Shown: positions 1 through 7,248 of the stretch, one piece after another
How positions within the stretch are numbered: position 1 is the first letter of the stretch
How the letters are laid out: each line of letters begins with the position of its first letter
Source: Nitrospirota bacterium
GTDB taxonomy: Bacteria > Nitrospirota > UBA9217
Assembly: GCA_023229435.1 (NCBI GenBank)
Contig: JALNZF010000039.1
Coordinates: 1-23,895 of the forward strand
Direction: 5' to 3'
DNA length: 23,895 nucleotides
Notes under the pieces: model-generated
Seen by the model: the letters and a program-made list of their open reading frames with translations, nothing else
What the model was told of the DNA's origin: nothing
Database searches by the model: none
Position numbers and translations under genes: made by a program

Positions 1-37
1 CCTCCCTGCTCATGGTGATCATGTCCTTTTCTGCCAC
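1..37 (-). CDS. Transposase N-terminus, cut by left window edge
   Basis: On the minus strand a GTG at 37-35 follows an AGGAGG ribosome binding site at a spacing of about 6 bases and opens a frame reading MAEKDMITMSRE before the window ends. This start resembles the first residues of IS-encoded transposases of the ISNCY type (M-[AR]-[EK]-x-D-[IV]-I-x-M-S), which I recall from memory and could not search. The bases immediately upstream (60-120) carry IS-like terminal repeats, which supports the call. Only 12 residues are visible, so the family is tentative and nothing can be said about whether the element is intact. Confidence 0.5.
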   Translation of the reverse strand, partial: MAEKDMITMSRE

Positions 38-59
38 AATGCCCTCCTATTAACGTTAG

Positions 60-120
60 GCATTGTAACTGGAAATAGGACATTTCTATTTTGGCGAATT
101 AGGACATTATCATTTTGGGA
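60..120. mobile_element. Terminal region of an insertion sequence
   Basis: Two imperfect 21-base direct repeats lie 24 bases apart at about 74-94 and 98-118. They share TAGGACATT, then three variable bases, then ATTTTGG. Multiple short repeats of this kind just outside a transposase start are typical of IS ends, where they serve as transposase binding sites. The outer boundary is not clear; it probably falls near 118-125. No target-site duplication can be judged because the other end is outside the window. Confidence 0.55.
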
Positions 121-171
121 TTACATAGGTTGAGAAGAGTATAGCCTTGACGGTATCGACATATATCAAAG

Positions 172-251
172 GAGTCTTTAGGGTCAAGTCTTTTTTGTTG
201 CATTTTCATCTTCAGTGACTCAAGACTAGGTTTAATTCTAGGAGAAAGACT
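172..251. repeat. Dispersed repeat, copy A
   Basis: About 80 bases starting with GAGTCTTTAGG and ending with GGAGAAAGACT match a second stretch at 7118-7193, with small indels and roughly 70-75% identity by eye. The conserved blocks are the two ends, TTGCATTT-like and CTTCAG in the middle, and AGGTTTA. There is no reading frame common to both copies. The stretch sits in the 280-base gene-free gap between the IS end and the gene at 404-961; apart from the CTATAGG sites at 329-353 I see nothing else there. Confidence 0.55.
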
Positions 252-328
252 TGATAATCATATGAAGGCACCTCAGCATACCAGAGCGCATCAGCACTCT
301 CGTATGCTTCAAGGAAAGAGTCCAATCT

Positions 329-353
329 AACCCTATAGGTTTCTATAGGTTCG
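329..353. repeat. CTATAGG repeat pair downstream of 404-961 gene
   Basis: CTATAGGTT occurs twice, 11 bases apart, within 332-352. The same core appears twice more, in palindromic form, at 975-1004 on the other side of the gene at 404-961. The gene is therefore bracketed by related sites. They could be protein-binding sites or remnants of a small element; the sequence does not decide. Confidence 0.5.
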
Positions 354-403
354 CAAGACCTCTGTTTATTTTGTTGAGTAATTAGGGCTGCGCGCCATTG
401 TAA

Positions 404-961
404 TTAGGCTTTCGATAAATACTCTCTAAAGCGTGAAGCCAAAGCGACATATTCAGCAGCGTCCTCCAGAGAGATATCCCTTCCGGTACCAGCGTGTATA
501 GTACTATTATATAAGCCTGCGAGGCGGTGAAAAATCATAACTTTTTTTTTGTCGAGTATCCCTGCCATCGTCAACATATCGCTCATATCATTTACTGTGA
601 AAAAAGAATTCAGTTTTAGTTTGTGGCGAAAGATCGCAGCCACAGCAGCACCTTCTAATTCCCGATACGCAGACGCAACTGCAGCACGTGGAGATAGCTT
701 TATGAGGTCGGACCAATATTGTAAGCTAATAAGCTCAGATTCATTTTCCTTGTCAGAGGGAGGCAGTGATTTTTTTGCTTGATCGACAATTTCATGAAGC
801 TGTTTGCTAAAAGTTAATTCAAAGTCTCTATATTTCAGCTTTTCAAGATATGGCGCCGCATGCGCGATGTGTTTTCGCAGCACCATAAAAATTAAAAGAA
901 CAGTTCCAGGCCATGCAAGAGCTTCTATTATTCTTACAACAGGGTCAATTAATTCCTTCAT
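404..961 (-). CDS. Membrane-anchored protein with DUF4145/HEPN-like C-terminal region
   Basis: 185 residues. The start is fixed by an AGGAG site 6 bases upstream of the ATG. The N-terminus has one hydrophobic segment at about residues 13-27 (AWPGTVLLIFMVL). It is followed by a basic stretch and the motif LKYRDFELTF, a W-P ... LKY-x-x-x-E arrangement seen in many uncharacterised single-pass proteins. The last 90 residues (P-R-A-A-V ... YRELE ... H ... YL) resemble DUF4145-type helical domains related to HEPN. In HEPN nucleases the key motif is R-N-x(3-4)-H; here the matching stretch is LYNSTIH, with Tyr in place of Arg, so RNase activity is doubtful. Base composition is AT-rich compared with the metabolic genes. 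It stands alone on its strand and has palindromic sites over its presumed promoter. Function unknown; a regulatory or defence role would be a guess. Confidence 0.7.
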   Translation of the reverse strand: MKELIDPVVRIIEALAWPGTVLLIFMVLRKHIAHAAPYLEKLKYRDFELTFSKQLHEIVDQAKKSLPPSDKENESELISLQYWSDLIKLSPRAAVASAYRELEGAAVAAIFRHKLKLNSFFTVNDMSDMLTMAGILDKKKVMIFHRLAGLYNSTIHAGTGRDISLEDAAEYVALASRFREYLSKA

Positions 962-974
962 TTTTTCTCCTAAC

Positions 975-1004
975 GAACCTATAGGGTCAGGAACCTATAG
1001 GTTC
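975..1004 (-). promoter_or_regulatory. Tandem 14-base palindromes upstream of 404-961 gene
   Basis: GAACCTATAGGTTC at 991-1004 is a perfect 14-base palindrome. GAACCTATAGGGTC at 975-988 is the same with one mismatch, and only 2 bases separate them. They lie 15-45 bases upstream of the ATG at 961, directly before its ribosome binding site, as expected for operator sites of a dimeric repressor or activator. No convincing -35/-10 pair is visible, so the exact promoter is unknown. Confidence 0.55.
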
Positions 1005-1025
1005 AGGTTTTTTATATTGGTGTTA

Positions 1026-1183
1026 CGCCTTCCCTCGCACCAGATTGCTGATGGTCGAGTAATGCATATGTAAATGAGCGGCTATCTGTCGCTGAGTATA
1101 CCCGTATTTCTGAACAGCTTCAATAATCATTTCGTTCCGTTTCTCTTTGTTGCGCAGTACGCTTTCTTTAAAAACTTTTTTTC
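1026..1183 (-). pseudogene. Remnant of REP-associated (Y1) tyrosine transposase, C-terminal HTH only
   Basis: The minus strand reads through about 47 residues: ESVLRNKEKRNEMIIEAVQK, then YGYTQRQIAAHLHMHYSTIS, then NLVRGKA and a stop. This is the helix-turn-helix tail found at the end of Y1/RAYT transposases (K-R-N-x-x-I ... Y-[GS]-[YF]-[TS]-x-[RK]-x-I-A ... H-Y-[AS]-T-[IV]-S). Upstream the frame meets TGA at about 1183, and the catalytic HUH/Tyr domain is absent in any frame, so this is a degraded fragment. RAYT enzymes are linked to REP-type hairpin repeats; several hairpin repeats occur elsewhere in the window (8097-8199, 23802-23866). Confidence 0.7.
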
Positions 1184-1272
1184 AGGTCTGGCCTATTCAC
1201 ATAACGGTGGCTCTTCGGTATGATCTTATCATGCGAGCGCTTGCATGTTACAGGAAGAATACAACGACCTGC

Positions 1273-1728
1273 TCAGACGCAATCATTGATTATAAGACTT
1301 TCAAACTCTTTCACTTTTCTAAATATCTTGTCATTGCAAATAAATCCAGTAGCTCCACAAGAGATCGCTGAGGCAGCCTGAATAGAATCGGGTGTCTTTA
1401 ATCGGTGTTCTGCGCGGAGCTTAGCCGCTCGGTCGGCAACATTCAGCGTCATGGCGACCCAGGTGAGATTCGGATAGCTTGTCAATAAAGCGTAAAATTT
1501 CATGACCAACTCTTCATTATTTTGACGGTACGGCTGCACAAGGACTTCGAGGAGGGTCAGTGTTGACGTTGTAGCTCGCGTCTTTCCCGCCTCAATGCGA
1601 TCGAAGAGCGTTTCACAGAAGTGCGAATAGCGGGGATGGTGTTCCACAAAATAGATAAAGGAACTCGTATCAAGAAATACTAAAGAGTGATTCTTCAGAA
1701 AAGCTTCCAGCGATTGCGACGCTACCAC
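1273..1728 (-). CDS. vapC: VapC-type PIN-domain toxin (pair 1)
   Basis: 151 residues, starting at a GTG that overlaps the end of the antitoxin gene by 7 bases (1722-1728), with AAGGAA upstream inside that gene. PIN-domain toxins are Mg2+-dependent ribonucleases, often cutting tRNA or rRNA. The acidic active-site set is present: D20 in VFLDTSSFIYF, E61 in TLLEVLV, D114 in TPDSIQAASA, and D133 in CNDKIF. Length is slightly above the usual 130-140 because of about 12 extra N-terminal residues. The overlap with an AbrB-type antitoxin and the operator upstream make an autoregulated toxin-antitoxin operon the clear reading. The target RNA cannot be inferred. Confidence 0.88.
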   Translation of the reverse strand: MVASQSLEAFLKNHSLVFLDTSSFIYFVEHHPRYSHFCETLFDRIEAGKTRATTSTLTLLEVLVQPYRQNNEELVMKFYALLTSYPNLTWVAMTLNVADRAAKLRAEHRLKTPDSIQAASAISCGATGFICNDKIFRKVKEFESLIINDCV

Positions 1729-1943
1729 GATTCTCGTTCCTTCTTGAGGTGAGTCTTCGGGTAGCGTCCTTTACCCATACCCGAGAGAGCGGAACGATAA
1801 TTCTCCGGTTTAGGCATGATAATGGTTACATCATTCTTTACTACGACGAGAAGTTCATCTCTCCCCTTGAGGTGCATCGCCTCTCTAGCTTCCCGGGGAA
1901 GAACGATCTGGTTTTTCGAGCTAAGCCGTAATGTAGTTTGCAT
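1722..1943 (-). CDS. vapB: VapB antitoxin, SpoVT/AbrB-type (pair 1)
   Basis: 73 residues. The N-terminal half (TLRLSSKNQIVLPREARE) is a SpoVT/AbrB swapped-hairpin DNA-binding domain, with the K-x-Q-I-x-[LI]-P-[RK]-E-x-R core. The basic C-terminus (KTHLKKERESW) is the likely toxin-binding tail. The ATG at 1943 follows AGGGGG at 7 bases. The protein should neutralise the downstream PIN toxin and, with it, repress the promoter at 1961-1996. It is co-transcribed with vapC by a 7-base overlap. Confidence 0.88.
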   Translation of the reverse strand: MQTTLRLSSKNQIVLPREAREAMHLKGRDELLVVVKNDVTIIMPKPENYRSALSGMGKGRYPKTHLKKERESW

Positions 1944-1960
1944 TGAGGTACCCCCTTTAC

Positions 1961-1996
1961 TGCTTTACATTTACCATAAAAGGTAAAGCATGTCAA
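1961..1996 (-). promoter_or_regulatory. Promoter/operator of vapBC pair 1
   Basis: On the minus strand TTGACA (1996-1991) is followed after 17 bases by a weak -10, TAAATG (1973-1968). Between and over these boxes lie two nested inverted repeats: TGCTTTAC/GTAAAGCA at 1961-1968 and 1983-1990 (perfect 8-base arms), and TTTACC/GGTAAA at 1970-1975 and 1982-1987. An operator in the -35/-10 spacer is what a self-repressing VapBC complex would need. Confidence 0.7.
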
Positions 1997-2079
1997 GAGG
2001 AGAATATTGAAGAAATGAAATGATGAATAAGAGGGATAGAACGTTAGGAAAGGCTAAAAAAGATGTAATCGTTAAAAGT

Positions 2080-2098
2080 GTCTACAGTTTCTGTAAAC
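2080..2098 (-). terminator. Possible weak terminator after acyl-CoA ligase gene
   Basis: GTCTACAG/CTGTAAAC form an 8-base stem with one mismatch and a TTT loop, 20 bases past the ligase stop. Downstream on the minus strand is AT-rich sequence with TTTTTT at about 2055-2060, not directly attached to the stem. Weak support. Confidence 0.35.
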
Positions 2099-2119
2099 AT
2101 AAATTCTGTCTAATACACA

Positions 2120-3655
2120 TTATGCGGGTGGAGGATTCACTTCTTTTTCCTTGTATAGTTTTCTGAGTTCTTTCTTCATGATCTTTCCGGTCGCGGTTCT
2201 CGGAAGGTCTTCGGCGAAGATGAACCGCCGGGGTATCTTGAAGTGCGCCACATGTCCAGTGAGATAATCCCGGAGCTCCTTCGGCGTGGCACGCGCCCCT
2301 TCCTTCAGCACCACATACATTATCCCCAGTTCCTTGCCTTCTTCGTGCTCATGGGGCACGCCGATCATGGAGCAGTCCTTGACCGCGTCATGCCGGTAGA
2401 GCACCACTTCCACCTCATGGGGATAAACATTCAGTCCATCGACGATGAGCATGTCCTTCTTGCGGTCGATGATCCTGATGTGGCCCGATTGGTCGATGGT
2501 GGCCACATCACCGGTGTAAAGCCATCCGTTCCGCAGGGTCTTCGCCGTGTCCTCCGGCCTGTTCAGGTACCCCCGCATCACGTTCGGGCCTTTCACGAGC
2601 AGTTCGCCGGCTATCCCCGGGGGAAGCTGGTCACCGCTGTCATTGACCACCTTGACCTCGATCCCGGGAAGCGGCAGTCCCACCGTTCCCGGCTTCCGTT
2701 TTTCTTTTTCCAGCGGATTGATGGATACGACGGGCGAGGCCTCGGTCAAGCCGTATCCCTCCAGCAGCGGGACCTTGAAGGCGCTCTCAAATTCATGGAT
2801 CACCTTCACGGGCAGAGGCGCGGCGCCGGATACGCAGAGCCTGAGGTTCAGCAGGAGTTTCACGAAGAACGGCATGTTCTTTTCAGCCAGGATCTTGTAA
2901 ATGGTGGGGATCGCGACGAACAGCGTGATCCGATCGATGATCAGGCTCTTCACGACCTTCGAGAACGGCCGCACACCCGGCAGAAGCGAGATCATCGCGC
3001 CGGTGATGAGCGGCAGGATGACGCAGACCGTGTAGGTGAAGGAATGGAACAGCGGCAGGAACACGACGAAGCGGTCCTTGTGCGTCACGCGAATGACTTC
3101 CGTCGCCGCCATGGCGTTCACCAGAAAATTGCGATGAGTCAGGAGGGCGCCCTTGGGACGTCCCGTGGTGCCTGACGTGTAGAGTATGGTCGAAATATCC
3201 TCGGCCGTATGCGGCGGCGATACAAAAGAATCCGTTTGGACAGGCGCATGCGCAAGCTCATTCAGGGTGAAAAAAGAGCGTGTGTCGGAGCGGGTGAGCT
3301 TCTGTGTTGTGTCGGCGCAGTCCGCATCGTACAGGCAGATCAGGACAGCGGCGTCGTGCAGGATGAAGTCGATCTCTTCAGCGGCAAGCAGGTTGTTAAG
3401 CGGCAGCACGATCCCGCCGCCCCGGATGATGCCGAAGTAGGCCGCGATGTAGTACGGACAGTTATGGCAGAGGAGCGCTATCGGGTCCCCGGGCTTCATG
3501 CCGCGCTTGATCAGCTCAAACGCGAACACGGTTGCCAGCCGGTCCATCTCCTTGAAGGAAAACTTTTTACCTTCGAACTTGACAAAGGTCGCTCGCGGGG
3601 TCATGTTCGCGCGCGTGTGCAGGACCTGGTCGAGGGGCATGATCTCTCGTATCAT
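2120..3655 (-). CDS. Acyl-CoA ligase (AMP-forming, FadD-like)
   Basis: About 511 residues from the ATG at 3655. It activates a carboxylic acid to acyl-CoA through an acyl-AMP intermediate. ANL-superfamily motifs in order: the P-loop YTSGTTGRPKG (about 159-169), YGLTEASP (301-308), the hinge region GWLYTGD ... IIDRKKDM (about 377-401), GLNVYPHEVE, and PRTATGK with the catalytic Lys at about 491. Length fits medium/long-chain ligases of the FadD type. The frame stays open up to 3862, which would overlap the divergent peptidase start. I prefer 3655 because the family N-terminus (PLDQVLHTRANMTPRATF) begins here and a TATACT box ends 7 bases upstream; ATG 3640, preceded by GAGAG, is the alternative. 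Substrate chain length cannot be read. It may supply acyl-CoA to the CoA-transferase block at 8261-13748, but it is not in the same operon. Confidence 0.88.
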   Translation of the reverse strand: MIREIMPLDQVLHTRANMTPRATFVKFEGKKFSFKEMDRLATVFAFELIKRGMKPGDPIALLCHNCPYYIAAYFGIIRGGGIVLPLNNLLAAEEIDFILHDAAVLICLYDADCADTTQKLTRSDTRSFFTLNELAHAPVQTDSFVSPPHTAEDISTILYTSGTTGRPKGALLTHRNFLVNAMAATEVIRVTHKDRFVVFLPLFHSFTYTVCVILPLITGAMISLLPGVRPFSKVVKSLIIDRITLFVAIPTIYKILAEKNMPFFVKLLLNLRLCVSGAAPLPVKVIHEFESAFKVPLLEGYGLTEASPVVSINPLEKEKRKPGTVGLPLPGIEVKVVNDSGDQLPPGIAGELLVKGPNVMRGYLNRPEDTAKTLRNGWLYTGDVATIDQSGHIRIIDRKKDMLIVDGLNVYPHEVEVVLYRHDAVKDCSMIGVPHEHEEGKELGIMYVVLKEGARATPKELRDYLTGHVAHFKIPRRFIFAEDLPRTATGKIMKKELRKLYKEKEVNPPPA

Positions 3656-3662
3656 GCCCGCG

Positions 3663-3671
3663 AGTATAGCA
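3663..3671 (-). promoter_or_regulatory. Extended -10 of acyl-CoA ligase gene
   Basis: TGCTATACT on the minus strand is an extended -10 box. It ends exactly 7 bases before the ATG at 3655, so transcription would start on or next to the start codon. No good -35 is seen at 16-18 bases, which is tolerated with an extended -10. Confidence 0.5.
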
Positions 3672-3767
3672 TAGTCATTGCCGAGGGAATAGAGGAAAAT
3701 TGAGTCCTTGTTCCACGGGGACAGGGAGCGCATGCAGGTGAAATGTAATTCTGGAAAAGGCAGTTGC

Positions 3768-3796
3768 TGGACAGTCCGGGCGGGAGCGGGTATACT
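3768..3796 (+). promoter_or_regulatory. Promoter of oligoendopeptidase gene
   Basis: TGGACA (3768-3773), 17 bases, then TATACT (3791-3796): 10 of 12 consensus matches. It leaves a leader of about 35 bases that contains the ribosome binding site. Confidence 0.7.
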
Positions 3797-3837
3797 GTGT
3801 GGTATCATAGCTAACCATCTTTCACGAAGGAGCGGGA

Positions 3838-5667
3838 ATGCCTCTCGATCAAAAAAAACCATTCAAGGCCGGTCAAACGGTCTGGAACCTGAAGCCGCTT
3901 TTTTCAGGAGATAACGATCCCCGGATCGAGGAGAAACGGAAGCTCGTCGGGAAAAAGAGCACCGCGTTCATCAACACCTGGAAGGACCGCACTGATTATC
4001 TTGAAGACCCGGTGATCCTGCGACAGGCGCTGGACCAGTATGAATCGTGGAAGCGGCAGTATGGCACCGACGGCGATGAAGGTTATTACTTCTGGCTCAG
4101 GACCCAGCAGGACCAGAACGATCCGAAGCTGAAGGCCAGGTTCAACAAGATCGAGGAGTTCAGCAAAAAGCTCGAGAACGAAAGCCAGTTTTTTTACCTT
4201 CGGATCGCCAGGATCAAATCCGAACTGCAAAAACGGTTTCTTGAGCACGAAGGTCTTGCCAAATACCGCCATTTCCTGGAGCGGATCTTTGCCGAGTCGC
4301 GTTATCACCTGAGCGAGCCCGAGGAGAAGATCCTGAACCTCAAGCTCGCAACGTCATCTTCGAACTGGACAAAGATGACCGCCGGGTTCCTCTCGAAGGA
4401 GGAACGCCCGGTGATCGCCGAGGACGGCAAGAGAAAGAACATGCCCTTTTCGGAGATCGTCGGGCTGATGAACAGCAGGAAGAAACGCGTTCGCGATACC
4501 GCGGCAAAGGCGTTCAACGATATTCTGGCGAAGCACGTCGAGGTCGCCGAATCCGAGATCAATTCCGTGTTCGCGAACAAGAAGATCGATGACGAGCTTC
4601 GCGGCGCCCCGAGGCCCGACACGCTCCGGCATGTTGCCGACGATATCGAGAGCGAGGTCGTGGATTCCCTGATCGAAGCGGTATCGAAGCGGTTCGCGAT
4701 CCCGGCGCGATATTACGCGCTCAAAGCGAAGCTGCTGAAGGTCAGGAAGCTCGCCTATCACGAACGGAACGTGGAGTACGGGAAGGTGGCCGGGCGCTAT
4801 CCCTACCCGAGATCCGCAAACCTCGTTCATACGGTTCTGGGCAAGCTCGACCGGGAATTCGCCGATATCTTCGCCGGGTTCATGGAGAACGGCCAGATCG
4901 ACGTCTTCCCGAAAAAGGGCAAGGACAGCGGCGCTTTCTGCATCCATCACCTCATGGTCCAGCCCACGTACATCCTGCTGAACCACACCGGAAAACTGCA
5001 CGATGTCCTGACGATCGCGCACGAGCTGGGCCACGGAATCAACAATGAACTTATCAAAAAGAAACAACATGCCCTTGACTTCGGCACGCCGACCTCAACG
5101 GCCGAAGTCGCGAGCACGTTCATGGAGGACTTTGTGCTCGACGAAGTCCTGCACTCGGCTGATGACGAGCTGCGGCTTGCCATCATGATGCAGAAGCTGA
5201 ACGACGATGTTTCGTCCATTTTCAGGCAGGTGGCGTGCTACCAGTTCGAACAGGAATTGCACAGGGATTTGAGGGAAAAGGGATACCTGTCGAAAGAGGA
5301 AATCGGCACATTGTTCCGGAAGCATATGACCGCGTACATGGGGAAGGCCGTTCTGCAGTCAGAGGGTTCGGAGAACTGGTGGGTGTACTGGAACCACATC
5401 AGGTACTTTTTCTACGTCTATTCCTACGCGAGCGGTCTCCTCATTTCCAAGTCGCTCCAGCATTCGGTGAAGAAGGACCCGGCGTTCATTCATAAGGTCA
5501 AGGAATTCCTGTCCGCGGGACTGTCCGATTCTCCGAAGAACATATTCAACAGGCTCGGGATCGATATTTCGGACAAGCGGTTCTGGAACAAGGGATTGGA
5601 TGAAGTGGAGAACCTGCTGGACGAGACCGAGCAGCTGGCAAAGAGGCTGGGGAAGATCGGAAAATAG
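3838..5667 (+). CDS. pepF: Oligoendopeptidase F-like M3 metallopeptidase
   Basis: 609 residues. The ATG follows AAGGAG at 7 bases. It is a cytoplasmic zinc peptidase that cuts short peptides. The M3 signature is complete: HELGH at residues 395-399 (two His ligands and the catalytic Glu) and the third ligand Glu at about 423 in TSTAEVAS. The rest of the protein is the long helical body typical of thimet/PepF enzymes, with no signal peptide. Length matches the family (about 560-610). PepF-type M3 enzymes take part in turnover of small peptides and leader fragments. It is monocistronic and divergent from the acyl-CoA ligase. The downstream neighbour is convergent after only 44 bases, with no clear terminator. 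The gene symbol reflects family membership, not proven orthology. Confidence 0.88.
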   Translation: MPLDQKKPFKAGQTVWNLKPLFSGDNDPRIEEKRKLVGKKSTAFINTWKDRTDYLEDPVILRQALDQYESWKRQYGTDGDEGYYFWLRTQQDQNDPKLKARFNKIEEFSKKLENESQFFYLRIARIKSELQKRFLEHEGLAKYRHFLERIFAESRYHLSEPEEKILNLKLATSSSNWTKMTAGFLSKEERPVIAEDGKRKNMPFSEIVGLMNSRKKRVRDTAAKAFNDILAKHVEVAESEINSVFANKKIDDELRGAPRPDTLRHVADDIESEVVDSLIEAVSKRFAIPARYYALKAKLLKVRKLAYHERNVEYGKVAGRYPYPRSANLVHTVLGKLDREFADIFAGFMENGQIDVFPKKGKDSGAFCIHHLMVQPTYILLNHTGKLHDVLTIAHELGHGINNELIKKKQHALDFGTPTSTAEVASTFMEDFVLDEVLHSADDELRLAIMMQKLNDDVSSIFRQVACYQFEQELHRDLREKGYLSKEEIGTLFRKHMTAYMGKAVLQSEGSENWWVYWNHIRYFFYVYSYASGLLISKSLQHSVKKDPAFIHKVKEFLSAGLSDSPKNIFNRLGIDISDKRFWNKGLDEVENLLDETEQLAKRLGKIGK

Positions 5668-5711
5668 GCAATGAATACAAAGATTCTGACACGACAATAA
5701 CAGAGAAGGTT

Positions 5712-6119
5712 TCAGATGATGGTTATCCCAACCGCCTTCTTATAATGCTTCAGGTCGAAGGTGGCAACCCTGGAGTATTTTTTTGATTGCATATAAGCAA
5801 TATTATACGCATCGATAAAATCCAGTGTTCCTTCCGAATAGAGATCCACAGCGATGTTCATACGCGCATGGTTTGCTATTTTCAGGTTCTTTGATGAGAG
5901 GAGAATGGAGAGCACCCCGGTGATTTCTTTCCTGCTGAATCCGTAGAATGAGTCCAGGACCCAGACAATTTCGGCGATGACAAGCTCGCTCGTTTCAAGC
6001 TTTATTTGACCCTTATCGGATTTTTCGAAGAGCGCACGCGCCTGTTCATACTGGGATTCTACGTCCTTCACGAAGAACCGGAGAAACACATTGGTATCGA
6101 CAAAGACGGGATCGTCCAT
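5712..6119 (-). CDS. vapC: VapC-type PIN-domain toxin (pair 2)
   Basis: 135 residues from ATG 6119, which lies one base after the antitoxin stop (6123-6121), with AAGG inside the antitoxin end. The frame is open to an ATG at 6152, but that would overlap the antitoxin and adds residues not usual for the family. Active-site acids: D8 (VFVDTNVFLRF), Glu in SELVIAEIVWVL, Asp in LDFIDAYNIA and Asp in ATFDLKHY. It is not closely similar to the PIN toxin at 1273-1728, so this is a separate acquisition rather than a duplicate. Presumed ribonuclease, target unknown. Confidence 0.88.
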   Translation of the reverse strand: MDDPVFVDTNVFLRFFVKDVESQYEQARALFEKSDKGQIKLETSELVIAEIVWVLDSFYGFSRKEITGVLSILLSSKNLKIANHARMNIAVDLYSEGTLDFIDAYNIAYMQSKKYSRVATFDLKHYKKAVGITII

Positions 6120-6120
6120 A

Positions 6121-6366
6121 TTATAAACCTTCCCGTGCAATTTTTCTGGCAACCGCTTTCTTCGCGAAATCCCGTTCGCTTCCGCTTCCGACCTTTCTTC
6201 CCTTGGCGATCCCTCCGAGGCTCAAAAGAGATTTTCGTTCTTTTCTTTTTAGTATAAGCACGCCATCCTCTATTTCAAAATGGAGGCTGTCTCCTTCCTT
6301 GATATGGAGCCTGTCCCGGAACGGCTTCGGGATGGTAACCTGACCTTTCTTCGTGATCGTTGACAT
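6121..6366 (-). CDS. vapB: VapB antitoxin, SpoVT/AbrB-type (pair 2)
   Basis: 81 residues; ATG preceded by GGAGG at 7 bases. The N-terminus MSTITKKGQVTIPKPFRDRL is a textbook AbrB/MazE-like swapped-hairpin domain (T-x-K-G-Q-[VI]-T-[IL]-P). The C-terminal part is basic (KKAVARKIAREGL) and should bind the PIN toxin. First gene of a two-gene operon with strong autoregulatory sites upstream (6384-6424). Confidence 0.88.
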   Translation of the reverse strand: MSTITKKGQVTIPKPFRDRLHIKEGDSLHFEIEDGVLILKRKERKSLLSLGGIAKGRKVGSGSERDFAKKAVARKIAREGL

Positions 6367-6383
6367 ATTCCTACCTCCAATAT

Positions 6384-6424
6384 GGTATTACCCATATTAT
6401 AGGTATTACCAAATCCAAAGTCAA
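6384..6424 (-). promoter_or_regulatory. Promoter/operator of vapBC pair 2
   Basis: On the minus strand TTGACT (6424-6419), 17 bases, TATAAT (6401-6396). GGTATTACC occurs at 6384-6392 and 6402-6410, exactly 18 bases apart; each copy is a near-palindrome. The two sites flank the -10 box, so binding of the VapBC complex would block the promoter. Confidence 0.8.
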
Positions 6425-6526
6425 CAGGAACTTTCTGCTTTCCTGCCTTCGCAGGAATGAAAATCATGAATAATAAATCGGCTTTACATAAACCGGGATG
6501 CTCTATCCGAAATGACAGGAGTACAC

Positions 6527-6559
6527 AAAAAAGCCGGGGCATGCTGCCCCGGCTTTTTT
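6527..6559 (-). terminator. Intrinsic terminator after the tRNA unit
   Basis: A perfect 9-base stem, GCCGGGGCA/TGCCCCGGC (6533-6541 and 6545-6553), with a 3-base loop, is flanked by A6 on the left and T6 on the right. It can work in both directions. On the minus strand it ends the tRNA-Val/tRNA-Asp transcript, 29 bases after the CCA of tRNA-Asp. Confidence 0.85.
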
Positions 6560-6587
6560 GTTGACTTCTGATTGTGTCCAAAATAAA

Positions 6588-6664
<77 letters not shown>

Positions 6665-6744
6665 AGGAATAAGTTGTGAGTGCTTAGTTGTGAGTTCGTA
6701 GTTAAAACCAAGAACTAAAAACTCAAAACTGTATTTTCATCTAA

Positions 6745-6820
6745 TGGTGGGCGGAACAGGGATCGAACCTGTGACCCCAGCCTTGTAAGGGCTGTGCTCT
6801 CCCAGCTGAGCTATCCGCCC
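6745..6820 (-). tRNA. tRNA-Val (TAC)
   Basis: 76 nt including CCA. Acceptor arm GGGCGGA/TCCGCCC, D-loop CAGCTGGGAG, anticodon stem CAGCC/GGCTG with loop CTTACAA (anticodon TAC), T-loop GGTTCGATCC. Separated from tRNA-Asp by 80 bases of AT-rich spacer with short repeats (GTTGTGAGT- and AACTC-like words that can pair), probably removed during processing. Confidence 0.95.
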
Positions 6821-6845
6821 GGTTCCAACCAACTTGGAGATTGGT

Positions 6846-6874
6846 AATATCTATGATTCGGCAATAAAAGTCAA
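6846..6874 (-). promoter_or_regulatory. Promoter of the tRNA unit
   Basis: On the minus strand TTGACT (6874-6869), 17 bases, GATATT (6851-6846), about 26 bases before the mature 5' end of tRNA-Val. Confidence 0.55.
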
Positions 6875-7248
6875 GAAAAAATTGCAGAACAAATTATCCT
6901 AAAACGGCTGTTGACACGGATTAAACATGGATTTTTCTTTAAATTGTCTTTCGCCCAGAGGGTGAAGCCCTCCCATTTTATCTTCATCCGCCTTTATCAT
7001 AGCTGACACCGCGCAGATTCTTGAACTGTTTTCTCTCCGGCGAATCAAGCGGTCTGCGCTCGAAAGAGGGTGCCGGCTGTTTTATCCAGGCCGTGTCGGG
7101 ATGGAGCTTGAACAGAAGAGTCTTTAGGATATATTTTGCTGCATTTATAACTTCAGCAACCCGGAGACCAGGTTTATTCCAAGGAGAAAGACTGTATAGG
7201 TTTTCGATAATGCTTAATTGCCGCGGCTTTCACGAAGAAGTCGCTCCC
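6875..7248. other. Gene-free stretch with structured and repeated segments
   Basis: No convincing gene. About 6913-6937 contains ACACGGATT-like words that recur as a tandem pair at 19146-19167. At 7011-7059, GCGCAGA..CTTGA pairs with TCAAG..TCTGCGC (internal loop TT/CGG, 20-base loop), a possible RNA hairpin or small element. Copy B of a dispersed repeat lies at 7118-7193. The open frame at 7021-7407 on the plus strand overlaps the receiver-PilZ gene and has no ribosome binding site. Confidence 0.5.
7118..7193. repeat. Dispersed repeat, copy B
   Basis: Matches 172-251 from GAGTCTTTAGG to GGAGAAAGACT with scattered substitutions and a few indels. Orientation is the same in both copies. It sits about 55 bases past the stop of the receiver-PilZ gene, while copy A sits past the stop of the 404-961 gene, so both copies are downstream of minus-strand genes. 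Confidence 0.55.

Noticed and set aside
2243..3175. 310-codon open frame on the plus strand
   Set aside because: Lies antisense inside the acyl-CoA ligase gene; His/Gln/Arg-rich composition typical of an antisense frame of GC-rich coding DNA, no ribosome binding site.
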